A DNA stretch of 64,000 bases from Methylophilus methylotrophus DSM 46235 = ATCC 53528 (lineage in GTDB: Bacteria; Pseudomonadota; Gammaproteobacteria; Burkholderiales; Methylophilaceae), in the NCBI RefSeq assembly GCF_000378225.1, contig NZ_KB905141.1, positions 697,326 to 761,325 on the forward strand, written 5' to 3'. Under the pieces are notes generated by a model. It was not told the DNA's origin and did not search any database. It saw only the letters and a program-made list of their open reading frames with translations. Below, piece after piece: positions 27,090 through 34,667 of the stretch (positions are counted from its first letter, which is position 1; each line of letters starts with the position of its first letter). The translations under genes were made by a program, and so were the position numbers.

Positions 27090-29269
27090 ATTTCTAACTC
27101 CTTTTTATTTTTGTTTTTAGTTAGCAAGCTTCTAATTTCGTCTATCTCAGTGATATTGTTGTTTTTGCTTTCTGTTGTTAAGTTTTCTACTATGTCGCCA
27201 GCAAGATTGATAGTTGCTAATGCTCCGGTGGTATCAATAGAGTGAGCTATAACCTCCTTAATGGCTCCTTCCAATGGGTTTGTATCAATCTCAGTTTTTG
27301 AAGGCTCTAAATGAGTTGTTACAATGCTTTCATTTATAACAATCTCTTGATTGGTCGTAATAATCTCTTGTTGCTTATCTTCTAATGCTGAATTAATTTT
27401 ATTGATTGGCTTAGAGCTAGCAGCGCTTGAACTTGATTTGAAGCTAGGTTTAAATTTCTTAGGAAATTTAACAGGGGGCATAATCACAACAGGCATAACC
27501 TTATCTTGTGAGTATTTGAATAAAACTCTTACTCCAATGAAGTTAAGGTTTTTGTCAGTTTGTGGTCCAAGAATATTATTGAGCTCATTAATGTTGTAGG
27601 CAGGTTGTTTTTTCTCAGTAGTTTTATTTGAAAATGTTTGACCTTGGGCTGTGAAGTTTGTAGTTGTTGAATATTCAATTATGTCCTGTTCGCCTATCAA
27701 TTCCTTAATGTATTCAACTTCGTCACTAGCAAAACGGCAGACAATTTTGTTTTGAAAACTTGCCATAAATGATTTGTGATCAGCTGGCTTATTGTTAGAT
27801 TGAAATTTCTCTTTGATTTGTGAGCTTCTTTGAAGAATTACAGTTGTTCTAATATTCTTACTTCTGCCAACGTCTGGAAGCTTCATAAAATTATCTAAAT
27901 CAATGCTAGATAATTGGGGGAATTCGTCAAGTATGAAATGTATTTGAGAGGTTGGCTTATATGAGTTATCTATAAGCTCTGGCACGATTAAATTAATAAA
28001 TGCACCAATATATGAGTTTGCTATATCACTATATTTATTAGAGTTAGATAGCATTATTACTTGTCTATCTTTTTTATTAGCTATCCACTCTCTAATATTA
28101 AGAGACTTTTCTTTTTCTTTCTTATTCCAAAAACTGCTTAAAGTTTCAAACTTTCTTATTATCTCAATGCAACTAGCAAGAACACATAATGAAGTTTTAG
28201 CATTTTCACTATTAATGTATATGCTCGCAGTTGGGTTGTATTTTGTAATGAATTTATTGATTTCATCCAATTGCCCCTGATTTTTCTTTAACTCTTCTTT
28301 TAGCTTTGATAAATCGTCACTTGTAACAGTGTTTATATCTACTGGCTGAATGTTAAAGCTATTCCATTGTTTAACAATGTCGCCTAATGTGCCTTTAACT
28401 ACTCCGTTTTCTTTGGTGGTTCTAACGACACTTCTTACAAAGCTATCAATCACAGAGATTGAGCCGACGTCAAAAAAGTCCTTCTTGTTAGCCCCTTCGG
28501 TAAATGCCATTACAAATGTTCTAATTCTGGAATTTTCGTTTTCTAGCTCGTCACTTGCTACTAGATTAAGAAAATCTATTGCATAGCCTGCTTTCTTGTT
28601 CCAGGGCTCTATAAGATAAAGGCTTGTATATCCGTCTAGCTTCTCTAATTCGTCACCTTTAACATTGTGAACAATGGCTTTGTGGTCATTGTCTATAACT
28701 TCCTTTAATAGCCTATCTGTGTAAAGCGTCTTACCCGATCCAGCTTCTCCGGTGATCACTGTTGAGAGCTCTAAAACTGGCTTAGGCAAGTAAATAGTTT
28801 TTTTGAGTGGTTTGTATTTGTGGCTGTTTAAATCAAGTTCACCAGCTCTTAAAAATGCTATTGTTTGATCGGTAGACTTATGAGCAAAGTTTTTGCTTAA
28901 ATTAGTTAAAACTTCTTCTGTATCGTCTACTATATTTCCAGCTTTTATTACTTGTCTATTTTGTGCTTTTGTAAATTGGTTAGTTAAAAAGTGAGAAACT
29001 AAACAAGAAGGAATGAAAAAAAATAGTATCGTGAATTGAAATAAAACTGAGTTTATTTTCATATACTCATAGTCTTTATTCAAAAACAATTTGAATTGTT
29101 TTATAAAATCTAAACCCAAATACTTATTGAAAAATAAATATGTGAGTGAGAAAAAGACAGCAGAGAATAAGACGATATTGAAAACAATTATGTGATTTGT
29201 GTATCTTCTAAACTCGGACGGTGCTAAAAATGCGTCTTGCTTTGGACTTGATATATACCTAATTTTCAT
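27086..29269 (-). CDS. Type IV coupling protein (TraD/TrwB/VirD4 family)
   Basis: A 727-residue ATPase. Two membrane segments (about 28-48 and 75-96) precede the motor domain. Walker A is GEAGSGKT (174-181) and Walker B lies in SQIHFILDEFPQL (441-453). The segment between them matches the all-alpha domain of TrwB-like proteins. It would bring the relaxase-DNA complex to a mating channel. The C-terminal 130 residues look disordered. It is coupled to the relaxase gene by ATGA overlap. A channel-forming system is not encoded here. Confidence 0.88.
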   Translation of the reverse strand: MKIRYISSPKQDAFLAPSEFRRYTNHIIVFNIVLFSAVFFSLTYLFFNKYLGLDFIKQFKLFLNKDYEYMKINSVLFQFTILFFFIPSCLVSHFLTNQFTKAQNRQVIKAGNIVDDTEEVLTNLSKNFAHKSTDQTIAFLRAGELDLNSHKYKPLKKTIYLPKPVLELSTVITGEAGSGKTLYTDRLLKEVIDNDHKAIVHNVKGDELEKLDGYTSLYLIEPWNKKAGYAIDFLNLVASDELENENSRIRTFVMAFTEGANKKDFFDVGSISVIDSFVRSVVRTTKENGVVKGTLGDIVKQWNSFNIQPVDINTVTSDDLSKLKEELKKNQGQLDEINKFITKYNPTASIYINSENAKTSLCVLASCIEIIRKFETLSSFWNKKEKEKSLNIREWIANKKDRQVIMLSNSNKYSDIANSYIGAFINLIVPELIDNSYKPTSQIHFILDEFPQLSSIDLDNFMKLPDVGRSKNIRTTVILQRSSQIKEKFQSNNKPADHKSFMASFQNKIVCRFASDEVEYIKELIGEQDIIEYSTTTNFTAQGQTFSNKTTEKKQPAYNINELNNILGPQTDKNLNFIGVRVLFKYSQDKVMPVVIMPPVKFPKKFKPSFKSSSSAASSKPINKINSALEDKQQEIITTNQEIVINESIVTTHLEPSKTEIDTNPLEGAIKEVIAHSIDTTGALATINLAGDIVENLTTESKNNNITEIDEIRSLLTKNKNKKELEI

Positions 29270-29317
29270 TTTTTAATTACTCCTTATTGTTATTTTTATC
29301 AGTAATTTTTTTGTATT

Positions 29318-29557
29318 TTATTTGTTGCTCATAACTTCTAAAATCTTTCCTAACACTAAATTTATGTTTTCAATTTCTTCATTTGTGTGATTAACTTTTT
29401 CTAATACTTTGCTTTCTTCTTCCTTTTTTAAAATATATTTTTCTAAAATATCATTGATAAAATCGTTTAAATTATTGAATTTTTCTTCTTGTGATTTCTT
29501 TGTTAAAACTATTTTTACCAACGGTTTTAATCTTATTGTCATTTGTTCTTTTTTCAT
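29318..29557 (-). CDS. Small ribbon-helix-helix-like protein, possible relaxosome accessory
   Basis: A 79-residue protein starting MKKEQMTIRLKPLVKIVLTKKSQEEKFNNLNDFINDILEK in outline: a beta strand, two helices, then a charged tail. This is the pattern of Arc/MetJ-type DNA-binding proteins. It lies 48 bp before the coupling protein and relaxase genes, where TrwA/MobC-type accessory proteins are usually encoded. Function inferred from position and fold pattern. Confidence 0.6.
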   Translation of the reverse strand: MKKEQMTIRLKPLVKIVLTKKSQEEKFNNLNDFINDILEKYILKKEEESKVLEKVNHTNEEIENINLVLGKILEVMSNK

Positions 29558-29865
29558 TTTTATTATCCTTTTGTTGTTGTTTTTATACTTCTAGTTATAA
29601 GTCATTTTTATTCAATGTCAAGATTTAGAATTAGACTTTTTTATTAATGGCTTTAAATAAGGATTTTGATTAAGTCTTGCCTTTGATTTTTGGGTTTATA
29701 GAATTAAGTCTCACTTCATAGGTTTTAACCTATATATCTATATCCCATAAGGGATATAGCAGAATCGCGACACGGAAGTGTTGCACTATGTTTGAAAGAA
29801 TTAGTTATAATTCTTGGGGTAGCTAGCTAGCTCTTTTGATTTTGGCTTTTGTTCTTAGTTTTTGA
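29558..29865. other. Non-coding gap with inverted repeats, candidate oriT
   Basis: No convincing gene in about 310 bp. It contains a perfect inverted repeat, CTATATCCC (29738-29746) and GGGATATAG (29751-29759) around ATAA, then a small stem ACAC/GTGT about 10 bp further. It sits directly upstream of the ribbon-helix-helix, coupling protein and relaxase genes, which is where oriT lies in MobF plasmids such as R388. No nic sequence can be identified with certainty. Confidence 0.35.
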
Positions 29866-29890
29866 ATAAAAAAAATCCCCTTTCGGGGAA
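29866..29890 (-). terminator. Rho-independent terminator
   Basis: CCCC and GGGG around GAAA, followed on the minus strand by ATTTTTTTT. It ends the transcript of the 59-residue protein gene just upstream. Confidence 0.8.
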
Positions 29891-29898
29891 ATTTTAAT

Positions 29899-30078
29899 TT
29901 ACAAATCACTGGTTAATTTTTCAATATGTTTATTTGTTTTACTGTCTTTATCTTGTGAAGTTCTAAACATTAGCTCTATGAATTTACTTAATGATAGGTT
30001 GTAGTAACTTGAAACTTCTATCATTTCTTTTTTTAACTCCTCACTAACTCTCATTGATATTTTTTTGGTCTTTTTCAT
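29899..30078 (-). CDS. 59-aa ribbon-helix-helix DNA-binding protein
   Basis: A short gene on the minus strand: ATG at 30078 preceded by AAAGGAGACATTGAA, a strong ribosome site, and TAA at 29899. The protein begins MKKTKKISMRVSEELKKEMI and continues with SSYYNLSLSKFIELMF, a clear strand-helix-helix pattern of small plasmid repressors and relaxosome proteins. A terminator follows immediately. It may regulate the mobilization or copy-control genes. Confidence 0.72.
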   Translation of the reverse strand: MKKTKKISMRVSEELKKEMIEVSSYYNLSLSKFIELMFRTSQDKDSKTNKHIEKLTSDL

Positions 30079-30091
30079 TTCAATGTCTCCT

Positions 30092-30418
30092 TTATTTTAT
30101 TGTTATAGACTTGTGAAAATGAAGAATGATAAATTTTTCTATGTCTTTATGTCCTGCGTATGTATCCCACAGCTCTAAAAATTCTTCAATTTGTTGCTCT
30201 GCAAACTCATTGAAATAGATATCTAACTTATTGAAATTGTTTAGACCTGTTCTCTCATAGATTGAAAAAATCATTTGATTTCTGTTGTAAGCAATAAATT
30301 GATTATTCCAGCCTCCGAAAATTTGAGTGTCCTTGTATCTCAAAATCTCTTTTACTAGTGGAATTTTCTCTTTCTTTGATACATATAAATTGTTTTTTAG
30401 TTTTATTAAAGCTTCCAT
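30092..30418 (-). CDS. Hypothetical protein, 108 aa
   Basis: No family recognised. The protein is soluble, with an aromatic-rich middle (FGGWNNQFIAYNRNQMIF) and an acidic helix (FNEFAEQQIEEFLELW). AAAGGAGA precedes the ATG. It is the last of three consecutive unknown genes on the minus strand; the gap to the upstream gene is zero bases. Confidence 0.6.
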   Translation of the reverse strand: MEALIKLKNNLYVSKKEKIPLVKEILRYKDTQIFGGWNNQFIAYNRNQMIFSIYERTGLNNFNKLDIYFNEFAEQQIEEFLELWDTYAGHKDIEKFIILHFHKSITIK

Positions 30419-30829
30419 TTAGTTGTCTCCTTTATTATTATCTGGGTGCTTATTGGTTTTTATTGTGTCAAACAATTCATTAACTATCTTGTCTGCAACT
30501 TCTTCGTCTGTGAATAAATCTTCTACTTCATTGAGGAATAAACCTCTTTCACTGGAAAAATTGTCATTTGCAAAAATATCAAAATCTTGCTTTTCTCTTA
30601 CGGGTTCTGCTAATCTCTTTTTTTCTCTCTCAACTCTTTCTATATCTTGAATGTGTTGCATTTCAATGCTTGCTAAAACAAAAGCCATTGTTAAATTTAT
30701 GTTTTCGTATAAGTTTTTTTTGATATCATTCAAATACATTAATTCAAGATGTAACATATTTTCTTTTTCTTTCTCAATTTCATTGATTAGCTTTAAATCA
30801 TTGAAATAACTTTTTAATGTGCTATCCAT
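30419..30829 (-). CDS. Hypothetical protein, 136 aa
   Basis: No family recognised. The N-terminal half is helical and charged, with coiled-coil character around residues 10-70. The C-terminal half is acidic (VEDLFTDEEVADKIVNELFD). The gene has an AAAGGAGA ribosome site and lies between two other unknown element genes in one apparent operon. Confidence 0.6.
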   Translation of the reverse strand: MDSTLKSYFNDLKLINEIEKEKENMLHLELMYLNDIKKNLYENINLTMAFVLASIEMQHIQDIERVEREKKRLAEPVREKQDFDIFANDNFSSERGLFLNEVEDLFTDEEVADKIVNELFDTIKTNKHPDNNKGDN

Positions 30830-30854
30830 TTTATTATCTCCTTTATTTTTTTTA

Positions 30855-31436
30855 TTATTGGATCGGTGCCTTACATTGAAATCTATATGTAATGTATAGT
30901 TTTTTCTCTACCTCTTTTACAATCTCTTTCAATACTTTTTCAAGCTCTTCTTTATCATTGATTCTTTCATATGCTTGCATTCTTCTATCATTTAGATCTT
31001 TAAGAATTTCATATAAAAGATTGCAGTTCTTAATCATTCCAATTTTTTTAAATCGTGTTGGCTTGAAAATCTTAAACTCATACTGATTGAAGAAATGACT
31101 GTATGCATATTCTTTCTTGATTGTTCTATATACATAGAAATCTCTATCTTTAAGCTTTTCGTAAAATATTGAAGCTATACAAGATAAAACTGATTTAGCT
31201 ACACAAAGCTGTGGAATATCTATAAAATAATCTTTTGAGCTATCTAAAAAGTTAATTGAACCTGTTTTGCAAACTAGATTATTAATTATTGCAGTATCGC
31301 CAAAATCGAATGGTGTGATATGAATGTAATAGTCTCTTGAATAGCTAGGATAATTATTAACTTGTTCTTTGTAATATTTGTAATAAGTATTTATGTATTT
31401 TAGTTCTAATAAGTAATTTTTTATTTTTTTTATCAT
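30855..31436 (-). CDS. Hypothetical protein, 193 aa
   Basis: No family recognised. It is tyrosine- and lysine-rich (YINTYYKYYKEQ near the N-terminus) with a C-terminal helix EELEKVLKEIVKEVEKKLY. There is no signal peptide. It is the first gene of a three-gene minus-strand group and abuts the origin-like non-coding region, so it could relate to replication or stability, but nothing in the sequence proves this. Confidence 0.6.
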   Translation of the reverse strand: MIKKIKNYLLELKYINTYYKYYKEQVNNYPSYSRDYYIHITPFDFGDTAIINNLVCKTGSINFLDSSKDYFIDIPQLCVAKSVLSCIASIFYEKLKDRDFYVYRTIKKEYAYSHFFNQYEFKIFKPTRFKKIGMIKNCNLLYEILKDLNDRRMQAYERINDKEELEKVLKEIVKEVEKKLYITYRFQCKAPIQ

Positions 31437-31611
31437 TATTAAACCTCTCCTTTATTATTGTTATTCTTTAAATTTAATAAATGAATTCCAATTGTCAATA
31501 CATCGTCATTACATTTTAAAAATATATTTATTGAGTTCTATAAAAAAACAGGTCGCTCGCAAGCTCGCTTTTTGAAAGTAGGTTGTGCATTCGCACAAGA
31601 TCTTGATAGGT

Positions 31612-31643
31612 CTTAATAAACCCTCTAATGAGTGTTTATTAAG
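31612..31643. repeat. 10-bp perfect inverted repeat
   Basis: CTTAATAAAC (31612-31621) and GTTTATTAAG (31634-31643) are exact reverse complements with a 12-base centre. They are part of the origin-like region; no T-run follows. Confidence 0.75.
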
Positions 31644-31885
31644 GCTTATTGATAATGAGATATAGAAATTTGATTTAAAAGGCTTGTAGGCTCTTAAAAT
31701 GTGACTGAGCTCGTAGAGTTTCTTAACTTATCTGTTCTTCTTGATTTAGCTTGACCTTGCTTCGCAGAAGCTACTTTCCAGGAGCGAAGCGACCAGGGTT
31801 GTTAAGACCTAGCAGGTTTTAGCTTAACTAGTTTTGTTGTGAGCCATAGCGAACACAAACAAAACGGCTCTTATTAAGATTTCTC

Positions 31886-31917
31886 TTTATCTATATCTAT
31901 TTATAGATATAGATAAA
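31886..31917. repeat. 15-bp perfect inverted repeat
   Basis: TTTATCTATATCTAT (31886-31900) and ATAGATATAGATAAA (31903-31917) are exact reverse complements with a two-base centre. This is the longest palindrome in the element and could extrude as a cruciform, act as an origin hairpin, or bind a dimeric protein. Confidence 0.8.
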
Positions 31918-31984
31918 TCTATATCTGTCTAGCTGACTTTTTTAGTCAATTCTCTATAAGCCTTTTAGAATAAGGCTTAATTCA

Positions 31985-32141
31985 CTGTAAAAGCATTTTT
32001 AATTTAGTCCACTTTATTACAGTATTTTCTGTATATTTTTGGACTAACTGTATTTATTCACTTTCAAATTACAGAATATTCTTTATTAAATTACAGTTTT
32101 TTGAGACTATAAAATAGAATTTTTTTCTTGAAAATCTGTAA
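31985..32141. repeat. TTACAG/CTGTA box cluster upstream of the RepL-like gene
   Basis: Copies of TTACAG or its reverse complement (some as CTGTAT) lie at 31985, 32017, 32029, 32048, 32069, 32091 and 32136. Two of them form TACAG/CTGTA (32018-32033) nested inside TTAGTCCA/TGGACTAA (32004-32047). The last box ends about 60 bp before the gene. They look like iterons or operator sites. The same box forms the palindrome before the restriction-modification genes. Confidence 0.55.
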
Positions 32142-32208
32142 TTATGTTATTGACTTTTACCTTTTAGTTGCTTTAATTAAATTAGAACAACAATAAAGGG
32201 TGGAATTA

Positions 32209-32775
32209 ATGAAAGAGAATAAATTTATTAAGCAGTATTTAGATAATAATAATATTGAAGTTAAAAACGGAAAGTTTTATAGCAAGAATACTAGATCAAT
32301 TAAAAATACTGTTGAGCTTGCAGACGATAAGCAGTTTATTAAAGTTTTTATTAGTGCTAACGGTGTATTGAGCAATTTAAAGAATAGTTCTAAATTAGTC
32401 TTTGAGTATGTTTTTAAATGTTTACAAGACAGTGCCAGCTTTAATAAGACTGAAATAGAAGTTAATTTTAAGCATTACACAAGGTTTTGCAGATACAGCA
32501 AAATAAAGCCTTTGTGTGAAAAAAGCTTTTATTTAGCTAGAAAACAATTGATTGAATTAGATATTATTGACGAGACAGAAGAAAAGGGAATATTCTTTTT
32601 TAATCTAAACTATTTTTTTAATGGCAATAGAATTACTGTTATTACCGAGTATGTGAGAGTAAACAGTGAGTCTACAAGCGATAATATTATTGTTCTTGAT
32701 ACTGTCATACCAATTAGAGAAGATAATGAGCTAGAAGGCTATAAACAATCTAAAAGGTCAGCATTTCAAAGCTAA
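32209..32775 (+). CDS. RepL-like winged-helix replication/maintenance protein
   Basis: A 188-residue protein and the only plus-strand gene in the element. The central part (about residues 45-150) has the pattern of a winged helix: FIKVFISANGVLSNLKNSSK, a recognition-type helix LCEKSFYLARKQLIELDII, then a beta wing. This resembles RepL-type plasmid initiators, but the match is by pattern only. ATG at 32209 with AAAGGG eight bases upstream is preferred to GTG at 32200. The iteron-like boxes upstream support a replication role; a repressor is the alternative. Confidence 0.55.
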   Translation: MKENKFIKQYLDNNNIEVKNGKFYSKNTRSIKNTVELADDKQFIKVFISANGVLSNLKNSSKLVFEYVFKCLQDSASFNKTEIEVNFKHYTRFCRYSKIKPLCEKSFYLARKQLIELDIIDETEEKGIFFFNLNYFFNGNRITVITEYVRVNSESTSDNIIVLDTVIPIREDNELEGYKQSKRSAFQS

Positions 32776-32798
32776 TAAAAAAACCCCAAATTTTGGGG
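32776..32798 (-). terminator. Terminator between the RepL-like and H-NS-like genes
   Basis: CCCCAAA/TTTGGGG hairpin with an A-run on its left, so it has a T-run on the minus strand. It mainly serves the H-NS-like gene and may also act on the convergent RepL-like gene. Confidence 0.7.
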
Positions 32799-32825
32799 CT
32801 TAGTTATTTACTGTCATTTTAGTTA

Positions 32826-33119
32826 TTACTTAATCAATGCTTTATCAAGTGAACCGTGCAAGTCAATAAAACCTTTCACCCAAGCAGGCTGTCTTCCTAT
32901 TCCTGACCAAGTTTGTTCTGGAAAATCTGGATTAGCATACATAGCTTTCTTTTTTTCTGTGTTGTTAGTTTTAAACAACTCTTCTGTTGTAATGCCATAT
33001 TGAGAAATAGTTTTTTTCAATTCTTTGATTATGTCTTTTCTTGACTCTTTTAAAACCTTTTGTTTTTCAACTTCTAATGCCTTAATTTCTTTTTCAATCT
33101 CTGTTAGTGTTTTAGCCAT
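32826..33119 (-). CDS. H-NS-family nucleoid protein
   Basis: A 97-residue protein of normal H-NS length. An N-terminal coiled coil (about 5-40) for oligomerization is followed by a linker and the C-terminal DNA-binding motif TWSGIGRQPAWVKGF (residues 70-84), the H-NS AT-hook-like loop region. Element-borne H-NS proteins usually bind AT-rich DNA and silence the element's own genes to lower their cost. It sits beside the integrase gene and could control excision; that is inference. Confidence 0.88.
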   Translation of the reverse strand: MAKTLTEIEKEIKALEVEKQKVLKESRKDIIKELKKTISQYGITTEELFKTNNTEKKKAMYANPDFPEQTWSGIGRQPAWVKGFIDLHGSLDKALIK

Positions 33120-33195
33120 TTTTATTATTCTCCAATTCGTTTAATTAAATATAACAAAACCGATGATATTCACGTTTTATTCAAAAGTAAACTTT

Positions 33196-34497
33196 TTATT
33201 CAATCTTTTTAGTTATATTGTCAATTAAATTTCTTGTGTAGTGTTTTGTCATTCCCTTGGTTAAATGACCAACTTGTCTTTGTGTGTCTCTTTCATTCAA
33301 TTTATTATCACTATTAACTCTTAAATTTTCTTCGTGATTAAATAAGTGAGTTTTCTCAAAGTATGCAATGTCATTAATGTTTGCAAGCTCACTAACAGAC
33401 ATAGGGTTTAAATGTTCTTCTAATGCTCTACTAATAAACTCACTTCGTAAGTCCTGAAATTTAAAATCTTCAATGCCTGTCGACTTCTTAATTCTCTGCC
33501 ATTGTGAATTGAAACCTTCAATTGTCAGCTTAAAGACTTTATCAGTAAGCTTTTTATGCTCATTATCTTTAATTAGCTTACTTACGATAATTTGAGCCTC
33601 TGGAAGCAATTTAACCTTGCGGGGCAAGCCGTTTTTTGTTTTATATAGCTGTATGTAGTTATCTTTCAAATCACCTTTTTTAAGTAGCATAATTTCACTT
33701 TTTCGCATTCCGGTGAGTAAGGCTAACACTGTGATAATGACTAAACTTTTATTGTCATTGCTTTGTAATGCTGTTAAAAGTTTTGTTTCTTCTTCTTCAC
33801 TTAGTCTACGATCTCTTTTAATGAATGCATTTTTTAAAGCCTTCTTATTGACTTTGCGAACTGGGTTAATGTCTTTCAATACTTCATATTTACTATAATA
33901 ATTCGAGAAGTTATTAAAAAAACTACTTATATAGTTCAGCTCTCTCTTAACAGTAGCTTTTGCAACTGTTTCTAACCTTTTATCAATATAGCTGGCTATA
34001 TCTGCGCTTGTCATTTTTAAAGGGTTTAGCTCCCCGAATTTAATCGTATACTCGTCTGCAAAGGCATTAGCTACTGCAACAGGGGAAGTTAAGAACATTG
34101 AATTATCAGTTATTTCTAATGCAGAAATATTTTTAATGAGCTTTCTATATTTACGATTACTCATTTTGTCTAATTCGTTTAAATCATTATGTTTTCTAAT
34201 GAAATGCTTTTCATTGAAAGCTTCTAACAATGCTTCTAAGCTATCATTTAATTGATATTGACTTCTTTCATACTCGTCAAAAGCTTGTTGTTCTTCTTGT
34301 GTAAGGAAGTTATTTAAAGCATTTTTTCCGATAATCGTTTTTGAGTTGTTAATGATTTCATTAGCAATGTCCAGGCTATCAACTAACTTATTTAATTTGA
34401 GTTCTTTTTTATTAATTCTAACTCTGTATTTAGTTATGACTGTTCCGTCTTTTTGCTTATAGCTGACTTCTTGTATACCTTTTTGAATGTGTGCCAT
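33196..34497 (-). CDS. int: Tyrosine recombinase / integrase of the element
   Basis: A 433-residue site-specific recombinase next to the right attachment site. Catalytic positions: R265 in LLTGMRKSEIMLL, R351 in FKFQDLRSEFISR, H411 in QVGHLTKGMTKHY, nucleophile Y420. The usual His of the HxxR motif is replaced by Gln (Q348), a tolerated but less common variant. The N-terminal 230 residues contain an arm-binding and a core-binding SAM-like domain. It would join the 17-bp cores in the tRNA-Arg(CCU) anticodon region. Confidence 0.92.
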   Translation of the reverse strand: MAHIQKGIQEVSYKQKDGTVITKYRVRINKKELKLNKLVDSLDIANEIINNSKTIIGKNALNNFLTQEEQQAFDEYERSQYQLNDSLEALLEAFNEKHFIRKHNDLNELDKMSNRKYRKLIKNISALEITDNSMFLTSPVAVANAFADEYTIKFGELNPLKMTSADIASYIDKRLETVAKATVKRELNYISSFFNNFSNYYSKYEVLKDINPVRKVNKKALKNAFIKRDRRLSEEEETKLLTALQSNDNKSLVIITVLALLTGMRKSEIMLLKKGDLKDNYIQLYKTKNGLPRKVKLLPEAQIIVSKLIKDNEHKKLTDKVFKLTIEGFNSQWQRIKKSTGIEDFKFQDLRSEFISRALEEHLNPMSVSELANINDIAYFEKTHLFNHEENLRVNSDNKLNERDTQRQVGHLTKGMTKHYTRNLIDNITKKIE

Positions 34498-34512
34498 TTC
34501 TAACCCTTATTT

Positions 34513-34566
34513 TTGACAAAATCGATTAGAACAGCCCCCTCTTTTTTTGTCAACTTTTTGTCAAAA
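34513..34566. repeat. Right arm-type repeats (TTTTTGTCAA), probable integrase binding sites
   Basis: TTTTTGTCAAC at 34544 and TTTTTGTCAAA at 34555 form a tandem pair with 11-bp spacing, and an inverted copy (TTGACAAAA) lies at 34513. They match the repeats at 22034-22096 and lie between the integrase start and the right att core. Confidence 0.65.
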
Positions 34567-34650
34567 TAATGAGGGAAAACGAATTTTTTGAAGATACTTA
34601 AAAATATAAGTAATTGATATTTATATATATAATTTTAACTTAATAAAATT

Positions 34651-34667
34651 ACTAGCCCTTAGGAGGG
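34651..34667. repeat. attR: right 17-bp direct repeat of the element
   Basis: ACTAGCCCTTAGGAGGG, identical in sequence and orientation to 21957-21973. To its right the host tRNA-Arg sequence continues; to its left the sequence is AT-rich element DNA. Confidence 0.9.

Larger units (their letters stand above)
31437..32199. other. 760-bp repeat-rich non-coding region, candidate replication origin or oriT
   Basis: No gene is visible here. It is dense in inverted repeats: TTGTGC/GCACAA (31583-31598), CTTAATAAAC/GTTTATTAAG (31612-31643), GCTTCGC/GCGAAGC (31759-31790), GTTTTGTTGTG against CACAAACAAAAC (about 31831-31864), a 15-bp perfect palindrome (31886-31917), and TTAGTCCA/TGGACTAA (32004-32047). 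It lies between the divergent unknown genes and the RepL-like gene. This density is what plasmid origins and transfer origins look like. Confidence 0.5.
21957..34667. mobile_element. 12.7-kb integrative mobilizable element inserted in tRNA-Arg(CCU)
   Basis: Bounded by identical 17-bp direct repeats and clearly AT-rich compared with both flanks. From left to right it contains: integrase arm-type repeats, an intact tRNA-Arg(CCU), a type II restriction-modification pair, two small unknown genes, a MobF-type relaxase, a TraD/TrwB-type coupling protein, ribbon-helix-helix proteins, three unknown genes, a repeat-rich non-coding region, a RepL-like protein gene, an H-NS-like gene and a tyrosine recombinase next to the right end. 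No mating-pair formation genes are present, so transfer would need a helper system. The combination of a replication-like protein and an integrase suggests an integrated plasmid. Confidence 0.9.

Noticed and set aside
31437-32199. CRISPR array
   Set aside because: The repeats are palindromes of different sequence and spacing, not identical direct repeats with unique spacers; no cas genes.
22217-34500. Depletion of GATC sites as proof that the R-M system targets GATC
   Set aside because: Many GATC sites occur within the element; no clear avoidance, and the methylase family has several targets.
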